A stretch of DNA of 64,000 nt from a virus. This document shows, piece after piece, positions 50,698-59,297 of the stretch (the first letter of the stretch is position 1; every line of letters begins with the position of its first letter). Location: positions 38,046 through 102,045 of the IMG/VR virus record IMGVR_UViG_3300025280_000024; one strand, given 5' to 3'. Both the position numbers and the translations under genes were made by a program. The notes under the pieces were generated by a model. The model saw only the letters and a list, made by a program, of their open reading frames with translations, searched no databases and had not been told where the DNA came from.

Positions 50698-51297
50698 TCA
50701 TCTCTTTCGCCTCGCGAGTCTTGTTGTTTCGGGATCAAGAACGACCTTCCTTGCTGGTCCTCGCAGGTGAGGAGATACCAAATCAGGAATATTCTGAAGA
50801 AGTTCCTCTACGTGTATTCGCAGTTTTTCGCCAGCTAGTTTGCGTCTGTCGCGGATTGCTTTATATTCTGGACCTCTTTTGCCTTTGATTCTTTCAACTT
50901 CTAGCACTAGTCTATGATACTCATTGACCAGCTCCTCCAACTGATAATCGTTTGCGAGAAGATCGCGGATTTCTTCTCTAGCCTCTCCGCGGACCTGGCG
51001 CGCGTTCTCCCTTGCCTTCCTTGCCAACGCCTTGCCCAACTTACGGTCTATAGTTTTAAAAAGCTTCCAGGTTTTTCGGCCCAGGGTGACGCCTCCATAA
51101 GCACCCAAAATACCGAGAGCAGTTCCCAGCGCGATGGTGCCAATACCAACAGCTTCTTCCAATCCGGGCGGAAACCATTCATCTTCCAGTTCATCTTCTT
51201 CGCCCATTATTGCTTCAAGCTCTTCCTCGTCTTCGCGGATTACTTTTCCAAGCTCTTCCTTAATAATCTGTTTTAGTTGTGTCTTTGTGATCTTCAT
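50698..51297 (-). CDS. protein with MKIT-type tag and glycine-rich hydrophobic segment
   Basis: 199 aa. MKITKTQLKQIIKEE-LGKVIRED, then an acidic stretch, a hydrophobic Gly/Ala segment (EAVGIGTIALGTALGILGAY, continuing GGVTLG; about 48-73) that may enter a membrane, and a long basic helical region (RKARENARQVRGEAREEIRD). The layout (tag, membrane-active segment, basic helices) would suit a protein released with DNA. Its tag region is part of an exact 87-base duplication with the next gene. Confidence 0.55.
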   Translation of the reverse strand: MKITKTQLKQIIKEELGKVIREDEEELEAIMGEEDELEDEWFPPGLEEAVGIGTIALGTALGILGAYGGVTLGRKTWKLFKTIDRKLGKALARKARENARQVRGEAREEIRDLLANDYQLEELVNEYHRLVLEVERIKGKRGPEYKAIRDRRKLAGEKLRIHVEELLQNIPDLVSPHLRGPARKVVLDPETTRLARRKR

Positions 51298-51302
51298 TTT
51301 AG
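51216..51302. repeat. exact 87-base direct repeat, copy 1
   Basis: Identical to 51531-51617. Covers the ribosome-site side and the first ~25 codons of the 50698-51297 gene. Confidence 0.93.
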
Positions 51303-51309
51303 CTTCTCC

Positions 51310-51612
51310 TTAATGGGGTCTCATCATATTATCAATAACTATCTTCATTTGTTCTTTGGCGCCATATATACCACGGTTACGAAGATTTGCTGTTTCTCTG
51401 TGCATATGCTTTACCAGAGCGTCGTGGTTGTCAATGTTGAAAGATGCTGCCGCCTGAACCACTCGGGCTGGATCATAGGATAATTCAAGAAAGTTGAGAA
51501 GATCGACGACCGATTTTTCAAATCCGCCTCCAAGCTCTTCCTCGTCTTCGCGGATTACTTTTCCAAGCTCTTCCTTAATAATCTGTTTTAGTTGTGTCTT
51601 TGTGATCTTCAT
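51310..51612 (-). CDS. small protein with MKIT-type tag
   Basis: 100 aa: MKITKTQLKQIIKEE-LGKVIREDEEELG, then a short helical body (FEKSVVDLLNFLELSYDPAR, HMHRETANLRNRGIYGAKEQ). The first 25 codons are identical in DNA to the next gene downstream, so the tag was copied recently. First gene of the MKIT group; an ACTATTTACA motif and a GGAGG site lie upstream. Function unknown. Confidence 0.5.
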   Translation of the reverse strand: MKITKTQLKQIIKEELGKVIREDEEELGGGFEKSVVDLLNFLELSYDPARVVQAAASFNIDNHDALVKHMHRETANLRNRGIYGAKEQMKIVIDNMMRPH

Positions 51613-51617
51613 TTTAG
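51531..51617. repeat. exact 87-base direct repeat, copy 2
   Basis: Identical to 51216-51302 at a distance of 315 bases; covers the tag-coding start of the 51310-51612 gene. Confidence 0.93.
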
Positions 51618-51641
51618 TTTCCTCCTTATAAAAGATGCATC

Positions 51642-51651
51642 TGTAAATAGT
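51642..51651 (-). promoter_or_regulatory. recurrent motif ACTATTTACA upstream of MKIT-tagged genes
   Basis: Family member 30-39 bases before ATG 51612, just after the gp47-gp46 stop. Confidence 0.4.
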
Positions 51652-54600
51652 CTACTGATTTACAAATGCAAACCCTTTTCTTTTCTCAATCGTTATTTGT
51701 TGATCGACGCAATCTTTGAGAGAATCCAAGTGAGAAATAAGGATAACTGTTTTGAAGTAAGATTTGATGAGATCGAGGATCTGAATGAAGTTTTCCATAT
51801 TCTCTTCGTCAAGTTCTGTGCCTGGTTCATCAAGGATGAAAATGTCTGATTTTGGCAGTGACGAAACAGTCAGCAGCGCCAATCTGATAGCAATCGCAGC
51901 GATTGACTTTTCGCTTCCGCTGCCCATCGCGATTGGTCGCGGATCAAATCTTGGATGTTTGATGAAGATATTGAGCTTATTTCCATCATTCTCGAAATAT
52001 ACCTCAAACTCGACAATGTTCGCAAGGATCTTTGCAATCTCGTTGTTGATTACTGGAAGTCTCTTCTTGATAATGTCGTAGGCAATCCCGTTGCTGTGTG
52101 TACACCGCAGAAACAAATCATATGCTGCGTATTCTTCACGAATGTCGTGGAGTTCCTGCTTCTGTTCTCTTGTGGAAGTGAGCTTTTGATCCAGAGATCC
52201 ATGAAGTTTGTAGAGTTCCAGAATTTCTTTCTCGCAGATTTCCAATTGTTCCTCTGATTCTTGAACTAGATTGTTTCCCTGCTCTTTCTCTGCGATTAGT
52301 TCTTCGAGATTCTCAATTGCTTCTTTGTTGTTTTCATATTCCTCAATCTTTTCTTCATAAGAACCAATACTCTCTTCCAGCTTTGAGATCTCCTGCTTTC
52401 TCTTTTCTAATGAAAGCTCTGTTGTGATAATCTGATTCTTTATTTCATCTCTTTCTGTTCCCAGTTGATTGTATTTGTTTATGTAATCCTGAATCTGTAT
52501 GGGATCTATTTCTTCGATCAAAGATTCTGTCTTGGTCTTCTTGGACAAAAAAGTCTCCACTTGTTCGTGAATGTCATCCTTTTTGTTCACAGCCTTATAA
52601 GCATCTTTGATGAACTTGCAGTGACTATATTCTGAACCACACGGAACCTCTTTGAGAAGACGAGACTTGCTTTGAATGTCTTTCTGTTCTCGCTCAACAA
52701 TCTCCAGCTTGTTTGTTACTTCATCCAATTCTTCCATCAACACTTGGAATTCTTCTTCTTTCTCATTATACAAACCAATATCATATCCATCAAGAAATTT
52801 CCCAACTTCAACCAGCACTTCCTCTTTGTTGGATAAATCTTTGGCTTCTTGTTCTTGAGTGGAAAAGAGTTCCCTGTATTCTCGCTCAACTTTCTTTAAA
52901 GATTTGTTCGTGCCGGCAATATCAATGATTTCTGCTGGAATTGTGCCTATTGTTTCCTCGACTTCTTGAACACTTGATTGAAGGGCGATAATATCATCTT
53001 TGATCTGTTCACATTCTTGTTCTTTGTTTTTGGTTATTAGTTCGTTGCCGGCAAGGTTTTGTCTTGCCTCTTCTATTTCTTCGTCAAACTCTTTGCCTTC
53101 AAGTCGCTTGAGTGCTCCTCGCAGATCTGTTGCGTCTTCCTTGGCGAGCTTGAATTTCTTATCAAAAATATGAAGATCAAGAAACTTCGCCAAGATTTCC
53201 TTTCGTCTCGTTGAACCTTCATTGATGAACTGCAAAGATTCTAACTGCGAAGACATAGAAGTCAACAAGAAATCTTCTAATGATCCAAAAACACGACGAA
53301 TATTCTTATCCGTATCGTTTCTTGTGAGACCATTGAGAGATGTAGTTTCTCCTGAATTCTTGTTATATTTGAGGAAATCTACATTTGTTCTCGCCTCTGT
53401 TGTCACAGCGCCTTTAAGTTTCTTGGTATACTTTTCCAGATCTCGCTGAATTATGTAAGTATTGCCGGCAATCTCAATCTCTACGAGACCACTTGCTGCA
53501 TTTTTGTTTTGATTAATGACATTAACATTTTTCCGCTCATTCTTAGAAGTTGAGTTGAAAAGTGTAAAAAGCAGTGAATCAACGACAGAACTTTTTCCAG
53601 AATAGTTTTTACCAAAAATTCCAACAGTTCCACGTAAATCGTCAAAATCGATAACATTGTCTTCTCCATAGTTAAAAAGGTTGTTCCAAGAAAGCTTCTT
53701 CAATTTCCAGTTGATATTTCTGGAAACATCTTCATCTTGCTCGGCTAAAGTGTTATATTTTTCATTTAATTTGAAAACTTTTTTGAGTAGCTCATCGTTT
53801 ATCTCATAGTCCCTAAGATACTCTTCGATCAGTTCTTCCTGAACTTCGAGATCACGAAGATCTTCTGTCTCCAAAGAAGCAGCCAAACCTTCGTCAATAT
53901 TACCTTTTATGCCTCTTGCTCTATTTAAAAACGAAATAGATTCTGGTTTAAAGCGAGATTTCGCAACATCGACTGCTTTGCGCAGCCTGTCGAGAGATAA
54001 ATTATTGTTTGAAACAAGACGAAGGCGGGCACCATCAGGAACTCGTGTTCCCCGGGGCATCCTGCCTTTTGGTGTGAGTACGATAGTGATGAAGGGCTTT
54101 GGATTAGTTAGACGAATGTGCCGGCAAGAATATTCATTTTTATCTTCAATATCCCATAATAAATATCCTTTATCATTTGACTCACCAAAGTTCTGCTGAA
54201 TCATCGAACCTGGATATCTCACTTTGCCGTCATCATCTATGGCTTGATTTGTTTTGTGAATATCTCCAAGAAAAATGTAATCATGACCCTCAAAACATTC
54301 CAGTGGATCATCGTTGTGACTGATTACCCACCCAACATCTGTTTTGGATCCGGCCAAAGCCCCGTGATATAAAGCAATATTGATGGCTTCTGGATCAATT
54401 GGTGCCGACCAGTTTTTCTTATCAAAAATAGAGATTACATTGACCTTCACGGAGAGGCCACTAGCTTCGCCTATAACGGCCTCCTGCGATCTCTTGAGGT
54501 AGTGTAGGTTTGGGTGTGATAAAGCTCTTGCGATTGGCGTTATTGCGTCTTGGCGAGAACTATTTTTGAGGTTTCCGTCGTGGTTTCCTGGAATCAAATA

Positions 54601-54819
54601 TAAAGGTGCTATGTCTGCTAAGTTTTTGAGAAACCCTGCGGCCATTTCGACTGCTTCTGGACTTAGATTTGTTTTATTGTGGAATAGATCTCCACAATGA
54701 ACAATGCAATCCACCTTTTCTTCTTTCAAAGTAGCATATAATTGTTTAAATATCACTCCATATTCGTAGTGATATTTTTTGAGCCGAATATGCGTGTCGG
54801 CCAAATGTGCTATTTTCAT
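51652..54819 (-). CDS. fused gp47-gp46 (Mre11-Rad50 / SbcD-SbcC) recombination nuclease
   Basis: A single 1055-aa frame. Residues 1-~345 are the Mre11/gp47 nuclease: LADTHIR (motif I), GDLFHNK (II), GNHDG (III), YHGAL and GDIHKTN. Residues ~380-1055 are the Rad50/gp46 ATPase: Walker A GKNYSGKSSVVDSL, a long coiled coil, a possible hook CGSEYSHC, signature MGSGSEKSIAAIA and Walker B FILDEPGTELDEEN. The complex processes DNA ends for recombination-dependent replication and host DNA breakdown. In T4 these are two genes (339 and 560 aa); the fusion forces 1:1 stoichiometry. Behind a sigma70-type promoter at 54850-54878. Confidence 0.9.
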   Translation of the reverse strand: MKIAHLADTHIRLKKYHYEYGVIFKQLYATLKEEKVDCIVHCGDLFHNKTNLSPEAVEMAAGFLKNLADIAPLYLIPGNHDGNLKNSSRQDAITPIARALSHPNLHYLKRSQEAVIGEASGLSVKVNVISIFDKKNWSAPIDPEAINIALYHGALAGSKTDVGWVISHNDDPLECFEGHDYIFLGDIHKTNQAIDDDGKVRYPGSMIQQNFGESNDKGYLLWDIEDKNEYSCRHIRLTNPKPFITIVLTPKGRMPRGTRVPDGARLRLVSNNNLSLDRLRKAVDVAKSRFKPESISFLNRARGIKGNIDEGLAASLETEDLRDLEVQEELIEEYLRDYEINDELLKKVFKLNEKYNTLAEQDEDVSRNINWKLKKLSWNNLFNYGEDNVIDFDDLRGTVGIFGKNYSGKSSVVDSLLFTLFNSTSKNERKNVNVINQNKNAASGLVEIEIAGNTYIIQRDLEKYTKKLKGAVTTEARTNVDFLKYNKNSGETTSLNGLTRNDTDKNIRRVFGSLEDFLLTSMSSQLESLQFINEGSTRRKEILAKFLDLHIFDKKFKLAKEDATDLRGALKRLEGKEFDEEIEEARQNLAGNELITKNKEQECEQIKDDIIALQSSVQEVEETIGTIPAEIIDIAGTNKSLKKVEREYRELFSTQEQEAKDLSNKEEVLVEVGKFLDGYDIGLYNEKEEEFQVLMEELDEVTNKLEIVEREQKDIQSKSRLLKEVPCGSEYSHCKFIKDAYKAVNKKDDIHEQVETFLSKKTKTESLIEEIDPIQIQDYINKYNQLGTERDEIKNQIITTELSLEKRKQEISKLEESIGSYEEKIEEYENNKEAIENLEELIAEKEQGNNLVQESEEQLEICEKEILELYKLHGSLDQKLTSTREQKQELHDIREEYAAYDLFLRCTHSNGIAYDIIKKRLPVINNEIAKILANIVEFEVYFENDGNKLNIFIKHPRFDPRPIAMGSGSEKSIAAIAIRLALLTVSSLPKSDIFILDEPGTELDEENMENFIQILDLIKSYFKTVILISHLDSLKDCVDQQITIEKRKGFAFVNQ

Positions 54820-54849
54820 CTATACCTGTTCAATAATACTACAGTATAT

Positions 54850-54878
54850 ATTATATTCTATATGTCTCGAAAGATCAA
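54850..54878 (-). promoter_or_regulatory. sigma70-type promoter for gp47-gp46 fusion
   Basis: On the minus strand TTGATC (54878-54873) and TATAAT (54855-54850) have an exact 17-base spacer. Transcription would start near 54843, about 24 bases before ATG 54819. Overlaps the end of the 81-aa frame. Early expression is suggested. Confidence 0.65.
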
Positions 54879-55120
54879 GACTTTTTTTGTTTTTTTTGTA
54901 AATATTCGCGGAGTTGTCGAAGTTTTTCTTTCTTTTCTTTTCGCTTTTGCGCCGGCGAATTGTTGTGAGCGTCCAATAGTCGTTCTGCAGTTTCTAACAA
55001 TAGTTTTTCGACTTTATGGCGAGTGCTCTCCCATTCCCATCGGGACGTAGGAAACAGTATTGTTGCGAAAATTCTGGCAGCCATTCTAGCTGCTTTATGT
55101 TTCCTGTCGTTTGGAGGCAT
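54875..55120 (-). CDS. small basic protein of unknown function
   Basis: 81 aa, Arg/Lys-rich and helical (KHKAARMAARIFATILFPTS, then RKEKKEKLRQLREYLQKK). No ribosome site is visible before ATG 55120, so the start is doubtful. It lies between the 108-aa tagged gene and the gp47-gp46 promoter. Might bind nucleic acid by composition; may also be a chance frame. Bases 55121-55173 hold nothing that I can name. Confidence 0.4.
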   Translation of the reverse strand: MPPNDRKHKAARMAARIFATILFPTSRWEWESTRHKVEKLLLETAERLLDAHNNSPAQKRKEKKEKLRQLREYLQKKQKKS

Positions 55121-55173
55121 GTTTGAAACATTTTGCTACCGGTAGTGTCGGGGGCCCAACCTAATAAAGTGTT

Positions 55174-55500
55174 TCATCCTTCAGAATCGATGGCGCGCGC
55201 CGCGTCGTAGGCCCAATTGAGATCAGCGATCTCTGCGTCGTGTTCTTCACTACTTTTGGGGATATTCGCTTGGAAAATCTTTTTTGTTTCTTCCGGTCCT
55301 AGTTCTTTTGCAGCTGCCTTCACTTGTTCTGCAAACTCGGCCGCACTTGGCGCGCCTGGGTCGACCTCTCGAAACCGAGTGAGACCGCTCTCTGGGCTAG
55401 CAGAACCAGGCACCAGACTAGTACCAGGCTCCCATTCTTGAAGAGTTGTTGCAATTTCTTCCTTGATGATCTGCTTGAGTTGTGTTTTTGTTAGTTTCAT
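55174..55500 (-). CDS. small protein with MKLT-type variant of the second tag
   Basis: 108 aa: MKLTKTQLKQIIKEE-IATTLQEWE, then a Pro/Ser/Gly-rich linker and a helical C-terminus (AEQVKAAAKELGPEETKKIF). Same tag class as the 49306-51612 genes but with L at position 3. It stands apart, after the primase gene, with GGAG and an ACTATTTATT motif upstream. Probably a head-internal protein. Confidence 0.5.
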   Translation of the reverse strand: MKLTKTQLKQIIKEEIATTLQEWEPGTSLVPGSASPESGLTRFREVDPGAPSAAEFAEQVKAAAKELGPEETKKIFQANIPKSSEEHDAEIADLNWAYDAARAIDSEG

Positions 55501-55512
55501 TCTTTATCTCCT

Positions 55513-56439
55513 TCATGAACTCAAAGTTCGATACAATAAATAGTTATCTGAATTTATAAGGGTTGCTTTTTTCTTTAAATCCAAAAAGTCAGACTTTGTC
55601 ATGGCGCCGACATCTTCATATGACGCTGTGTCAACTTTAAAAACCTCGATACCATATTGCAATAGTTTCTCAATCAATCTGTTTTCTTTTTTCTTTGCAT
55701 CGCGATCAAGTGCAATATATACTGGTGTTTGATGTTTTACAATCTCGCCAAATAATACAGAGTTCTCACTCAAATTTGAACCAAGAATGGGAATAGAGTT
55801 ATCGCCGGCAACAATTGCATCAAATATTCCCTCAACAATTGTCACAGGTTCTTCCCAATCAATTATCAAGTGATTAAACACAATGTCTTTGTTTGCCGAC
55901 GGATTGAGATATTTTCTCCAACTATTATCATAAGCTCTCGCAACAAAATAGTTCACATATCCGCTCAAACCAAACGAAGGAACGATTACACGTTTTGCAT
56001 ATTGACCGTTGGCACAATATCCAATCTTCCATTTAAGAATATCAGACTTTGTGATATCCCTTTTTTGCAAATATCTTATTGGAATGCCGGCAACCAAAGA
56101 TAAGTTTTTGCCGGCAAGAGGCACAAATTCTGCCGGCAACTTAATGATCTGCTCTTCTGGCTCTTCTTTAGCCGAGAACAAATCATCAAATTCTGTTATA
56201 TCAACACGTCCAGTTAGCTCATTCCATGCATGAAGTTGTTCCAAAGTTCCAAACTTCTTAATCAACCGGGCAATCCACCCTTTGCGATCACAAACCCAAC
56301 ATTTGTAATAACCTTTCTTTATATTAACACTTAGCTTTCTCTTGTGATGATTGCAAAAAGAGCAATGAAAAAGATATTCGTTGCCCGTGTGATAACAAGA
56401 ACCTAATACGTTCTTTAAAATTGTAAGCTTTTTTTCCAC
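55513..56439 (-). CDS. DNA primase with zinc-binding and TOPRIM domains
   Basis: 308 aa. An N-terminal zinc motif of the CHC2 type (CYHTG, then HCSFC and KCWVC, residues ~15-50) is followed by a TOPRIM core: IVEGIFDAI (catalytic Glu) and YIALDRDAKKK (D-x-D) about 50 residues later. It lays RNA primers for lagging-strand synthesis, as T4 gp61 does; the helicase partner is not in this window. The start is GTG 56439, inside the end of the RuvC-like gene with no clear ribosome site, suggesting translational coupling. GC/AT composition resembles neighbours. Confidence 0.82.
   Translation of the reverse strand: MEKKLTILKNVLGSCYHTGNEYLFHCSFCNHHKRKLSVNIKKGYYKCWVCDRKGWIARLIKKFGTLEQLHAWNELTGRVDITEFDDLFSAKEEPEEQIIKLPAEFVPLAGKNLSLVAGIPIRYLQKRDITKSDILKWKIGYCANGQYAKRVIVPSFGLSGYVNYFVARAYDNSWRKYLNPSANKDIVFNHLIIDWEEPVTIVEGIFDAIVAGDNSIPILGSNLSENSVLFGEIVKHQTPVYIALDRDAKKKENRLIEKLLQYGIEVFKVDTASYEDVGAMTKSDFLDLKKKATLINSDNYLLYRTLSS
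55535..55544 (-). promoter_or_regulatory. recurrent motif ACTATTTATT upstream of the 55174 gene
   Basis: Copy 35-44 bases before ATG 55500, within the primase C-terminal codons, so its retention there is notable. Confidence 0.4.
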
Positions 56440-56942
56440 AGTTTATAGCCTGCATGTGCAACAATCCAACTGTCGGCCCTATCATATGAGCCTGGCTTTG
56501 GATTTCCATGTCTAGTATACTTTATTTCATTGCCGTTGTCAAGGAAATATTGTAAGGCTACTTCTTTTGCCTTTTGTCCTCGGGGAACTTTTATCCCACA
56601 GAACTTTCTCGCTGTTGTAGCAGCGATATATTCAGGCTCTCTGTTGAGATCGTGAAAGCAAATCCACGATATTATGCCGTTGAACCTGGCCAGTGTTGAA
56701 AGTGTTTGTGCTGACGAGAAGCCAGAACGGAAGGATTGTAGTGACTGTTCAACGAAAACCCTCTTTACCGGCCAACCAAGATCTAGAATCTTGTTGCGAA
56801 TAAAACGTGCCTTGTGAAAAATTGTTGGGAAATATTTTTTATTTCTTGTGTCCCAAGCTTCACAAAGAATGGTGTCACCTTTTTCATTTAACAGGGTTGC
56901 CCCTGTGATACTTGTTGAGAGGTCTAATCCGAGTATAATCAT
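56415..56942 (-). CDS. RuvC-like Holliday junction resolvase
   Basis: 175 aa with the RNase H-like RuvC layout: GLDLSTSITG (first catalytic Asp, about residue 6), RVFVEQSLQSF (catalytic Glu, about residue 62), and a C-terminal SYDRADSWIVAHAG (catalytic Asp pair). Cuts branched DNA before packaging or in recombination; T4 uses endonuclease VII instead. A TATAAT box ends 6 bases before its ATG, so the message may be leaderless. It overlaps the primase gene by 25 bases. No ribosome site is visible. Confidence 0.8.
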   Translation of the reverse strand: MIILGLDLSTSITGATLLNEKGDTILCEAWDTRNKKYFPTIFHKARFIRNKILDLGWPVKRVFVEQSLQSFRSGFSSAQTLSTLARFNGIISWICFHDLNREPEYIAATTARKFCGIKVPRGQKAKEVALQYFLDNGNEIKYTRHGNPKPGSYDRADSWIVAHAGYKLWKKSLQF

Positions 56943-56948
56943 ATCACT

Positions 56949-56977
56949 ATTATACTAGAAATCTAACTTTAATTTAA
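56949..56977 (-). promoter_or_regulatory. possible promoter directly before the RuvC-like gene
   Basis: TATAAT (56954-56949) with a weak -35 (TTAAAT, 56977-56972) at a 17-base spacer; the start point would fall on or next to ATG 56942, giving a leaderless transcript. Only the -10 is strong. Confidence 0.3.
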
Positions 56978-58115
56978 ATGTAAAATCTCTATTTTCTGTT
57001 TTTTTGACTGGTTTTGCAACTTTGGCAATAGCAATGAGGTTTTTCTTTTCATCAAAAATACCTATCTTGCTGATGAATGTCTGTTTTTTAAAAGATCCAG
57101 TAGGATCTGGATATGAAGATGAAACAGTATTTTTGATATTTAATTCTCTGTTCTCGATATAGTGTACTGAACTAGTCAACGGAGTAATGTTTTGTCCATG
57201 TTCAACATATGTCGGATTAGCAGAGTAATTGAGTTCAGCGGTTGGAGCATGAGCCAACATAGTGAGAACGGGAACATAATTTGTTCCTTTAAACTCCATT
57301 TCAAAACTAGAATATGGAACATCAACCGAACTACTTATTGATTGACCATAATAAATCCATTTCGGATTATCGTTACCAGAACCGTCATACTGTTCTTGGT
57401 AACTGGAATCTAAATCCCAACTTCCAGTTAATAGAATAAAACCTTCATTGTATAAAACAACGCCGGCAATATTGCCCGTATTAGATCCTGAAACTTCAAC
57501 CAATTCTCCATTTCTTTCTTTATCTTGTAATTCACCAATTAACGTACCAGTGAGATAATATCTCAAATTCACCGAACCCTTCTTAATCGAGGAACCATAA
57601 AATATTGACGGAATACTAATCAATCCCACTGCTTGAGTAGATTTGTCTCCAAAACTAGAAGAATATGCATAGTGCCTGCTTGAAGGCGTGTAATAATTTA
57701 AAGCGTTTCTAAGAGCATCAACCCTGCTCCTGGTTGCGCCGGCAGCATATAAATCCTTTGATATTGAAGCAGACAAAGGATAACTGCCAGTCATTGCATC
57801 CCCATATGAAAACTTTCCGGAATTGTTAAAATCCCCGACAGAAATCGTTTTAAATGAAGCCAGTGTACCGCCTTTCGTCACAAATGGATAAATTAATTCT
57901 CCAGAAGGTCGATCAACGTTTATTTCATACAAACTTATATGACCAATTGGAACATGGGGCACATTTGATGCAAAAATACCAGGTATATAAGGCTTATTGT
58001 TATAAAAAACACTGCCGGCGCCGTGGCTCCCGCTATAAATGAGAAATTTACACTGTGGATGTGTTTTTACAACATTGTTGAATATGTCGTTTGAGCCAAA
58101 TTTATAGAAAGGCAT
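56955..58115 (-). CDS. tail/baseplate structural protein, paralogue pair member 2
   Basis: 386 aa, beta-rich. The C-terminus (KIGIFDEKKNLIAIAKVAKP, then FTFKLKLDF) is homologous in pattern to the next gene upstream (58152-59282: VGLYSADNELLAVAKLSEPL and RVRLDY). The N-terminal parts differ. Ser/Gly/Tyr-rich throughout. No enzyme motif. The ending is a common feature of virion proteins in marine myoviruses. Baseplate or fibre-connector role is inference. GAGG site before the ATG; ACTAATTATA upstream. Confidence 0.55.
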   Translation of the reverse strand: MPFYKFGSNDIFNNVVKTHPQCKFLIYSGSHGAGSVFYNNKPYIPGIFASNVPHVPIGHISLYEINVDRPSGELIYPFVTKGGTLASFKTISVGDFNNSGKFSYGDAMTGSYPLSASISKDLYAAGATRSRVDALRNALNYYTPSSRHYAYSSSFGDKSTQAVGLISIPSIFYGSSIKKGSVNLRYYLTGTLIGELQDKERNGELVEVSGSNTGNIAGVVLYNEGFILLTGSWDLDSSYQEQYDGSGNDNPKWIYYGQSISSSVDVPYSSFEMEFKGTNYVPVLTMLAHAPTAELNYSANPTYVEHGQNITPLTSSVHYIENRELNIKNTVSSSYPDPTGSFKKQTFISKIGIFDEKKNLIAIAKVAKPVKKTENRDFTFKLKLDF

Positions 58116-58130
58116 GATTAATCCTCTTTC

Positions 58131-58140
58131 TATAATTAGT
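58131..58140 (-). promoter_or_regulatory. recurrent motif ACTAATTATA upstream of structural gene
   Basis: Exact copy 16-25 bases before ATG 58115, close to the AAAGAGG ribosome site; spacing is short for a promoter. Confidence 0.4.
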
Positions 58141-58151
58141 CAACCAGTAGA

Positions 58152-59282
58152 TTAATAGTCGAGACGAACTCTAAGAGTAATTTCGTTTGTTGGATCTTTT
58201 TTGAGTGGCTCTGAAAGTTTTGCGACGGCCAGAAGCTCATTGTCTGCGGAGTATAACCCAACTGTAGTGATATATGATACAGGAGTATCAGTCGGATTAT
58301 TCTTCACTTGAATCCTACTACCAGAAATATAAGTCGGGTTCGAACTATAGTTAAATTCATTATGATTGGCTCTACAAAAATAAACAGTTGAGTTGAGTTC
58401 AACAGTATTATTGAATGAGACATTATAGATACGATTTCTAATTTGATCTGCAACAACGGCGATAGTAGATCCGGTAACAAATTGAAAACCGGTAGCCGCA
58501 GAGGTCGAAGTCATGACACTGGTGCCGGCGTTGGAATTGTGCAAAATGCCGCCCTCGGCCGCATCATTAAAAACAGATCCCGAGATAACAGCAACGCCGG
58601 CCTGATAATATATTAAGCCACAAGCGGGGTTTGTTTCTGGGTTTCCAAGGGTCTCTCCATCAATTAGAGCTGTTCCTGTGGAAGAAGAGGCAAATAAAAC
58701 ACCATATTCGCCGGCCGGCGAATTAACAAAATATCCATTAGATCCACTAGTATCAGTTAACTTGATTCTTTTAGTAAAGACGGCGCCGGCTTGTTCGTAT
58801 GCACTGTTTACTCCCAGTTCCAAAGAAAAAGATCCTTTCTTGATTTCATCTTTAACAAGAAGTCTTGAAAAATTAAGGAAAAAACATTCGAGTGATTTAG
58901 TTCCACCAGTTAAATTGCCATCCTTATCAAACTGTCTAATGGAACCAGTCTGATCATATCCGGCCAGCACTTGAGCCATTTGATTGTAAATGTTGATCTT
59001 TTTAGTATTCTGTGAATTAGAGGATGCAGATAAAGCGGAATCAGAAGCATAGCCGGTAGTAATATCAAAAATATGATTTGCCGATGAGCTTAAATACGGA
59101 TAATCATAAACCGATTCAAACATACCATGTGAATAAGTTTTAATATTTGGTTCACTACCTAATGCGCCGGCTGCGCCATATGTCCCAGAAACAATTGTTC
59201 CAGTAATTGGAATAGCTTCGTTTAAAAGCGTTCTAGTTGAAGTCGTATCATTATTTGTAAGTGTTTTATATACTGTTGCCAT
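58152..59282 (-). CDS. tail/baseplate structural protein, paralogue pair member 1
   Basis: 376 aa paralogue of 56955-58115 through the C-terminal ~50 residues. The N-terminal half contains NDTTSTRTLLNEAIPITGTI and long Ser/Ala/Gly strands, the middle has KKGSFSLELGVNSAYEQ. No catalytic residues. Follows the 59298 gene by 15 bases. Part of a five-gene structural run at the right end. Length and repeated C-terminal module suggest products of a duplication in the baseplate. Confidence 0.55.
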   Translation of the reverse strand: MATVYKTLTNNDTTSTRTLLNEAIPITGTIVSGTYGAAGALGSEPNIKTYSHGMFESVYDYPYLSSSANHIFDITTGYASDSALSASSNSQNTKKINIYNQMAQVLAGYDQTGSIRQFDKDGNLTGGTKSLECFFLNFSRLLVKDEIKKGSFSLELGVNSAYEQAGAVFTKRIKLTDTSGSNGYFVNSPAGEYGVLFASSSTGTALIDGETLGNPETNPACGLIYYQAGVAVISGSVFNDAAEGGILHNSNAGTSVMTSTSAATGFQFVTGSTIAVVADQIRNRIYNVSFNNTVELNSTVYFCRANHNEFNYSSNPTYISGSRIQVKNNPTDTPVSYITTVGLYSADNELLAVAKLSEPLKKDPTNEITLRVRLDY

Positions 59283-59297
59283 GTTCTTATCCTTTTA

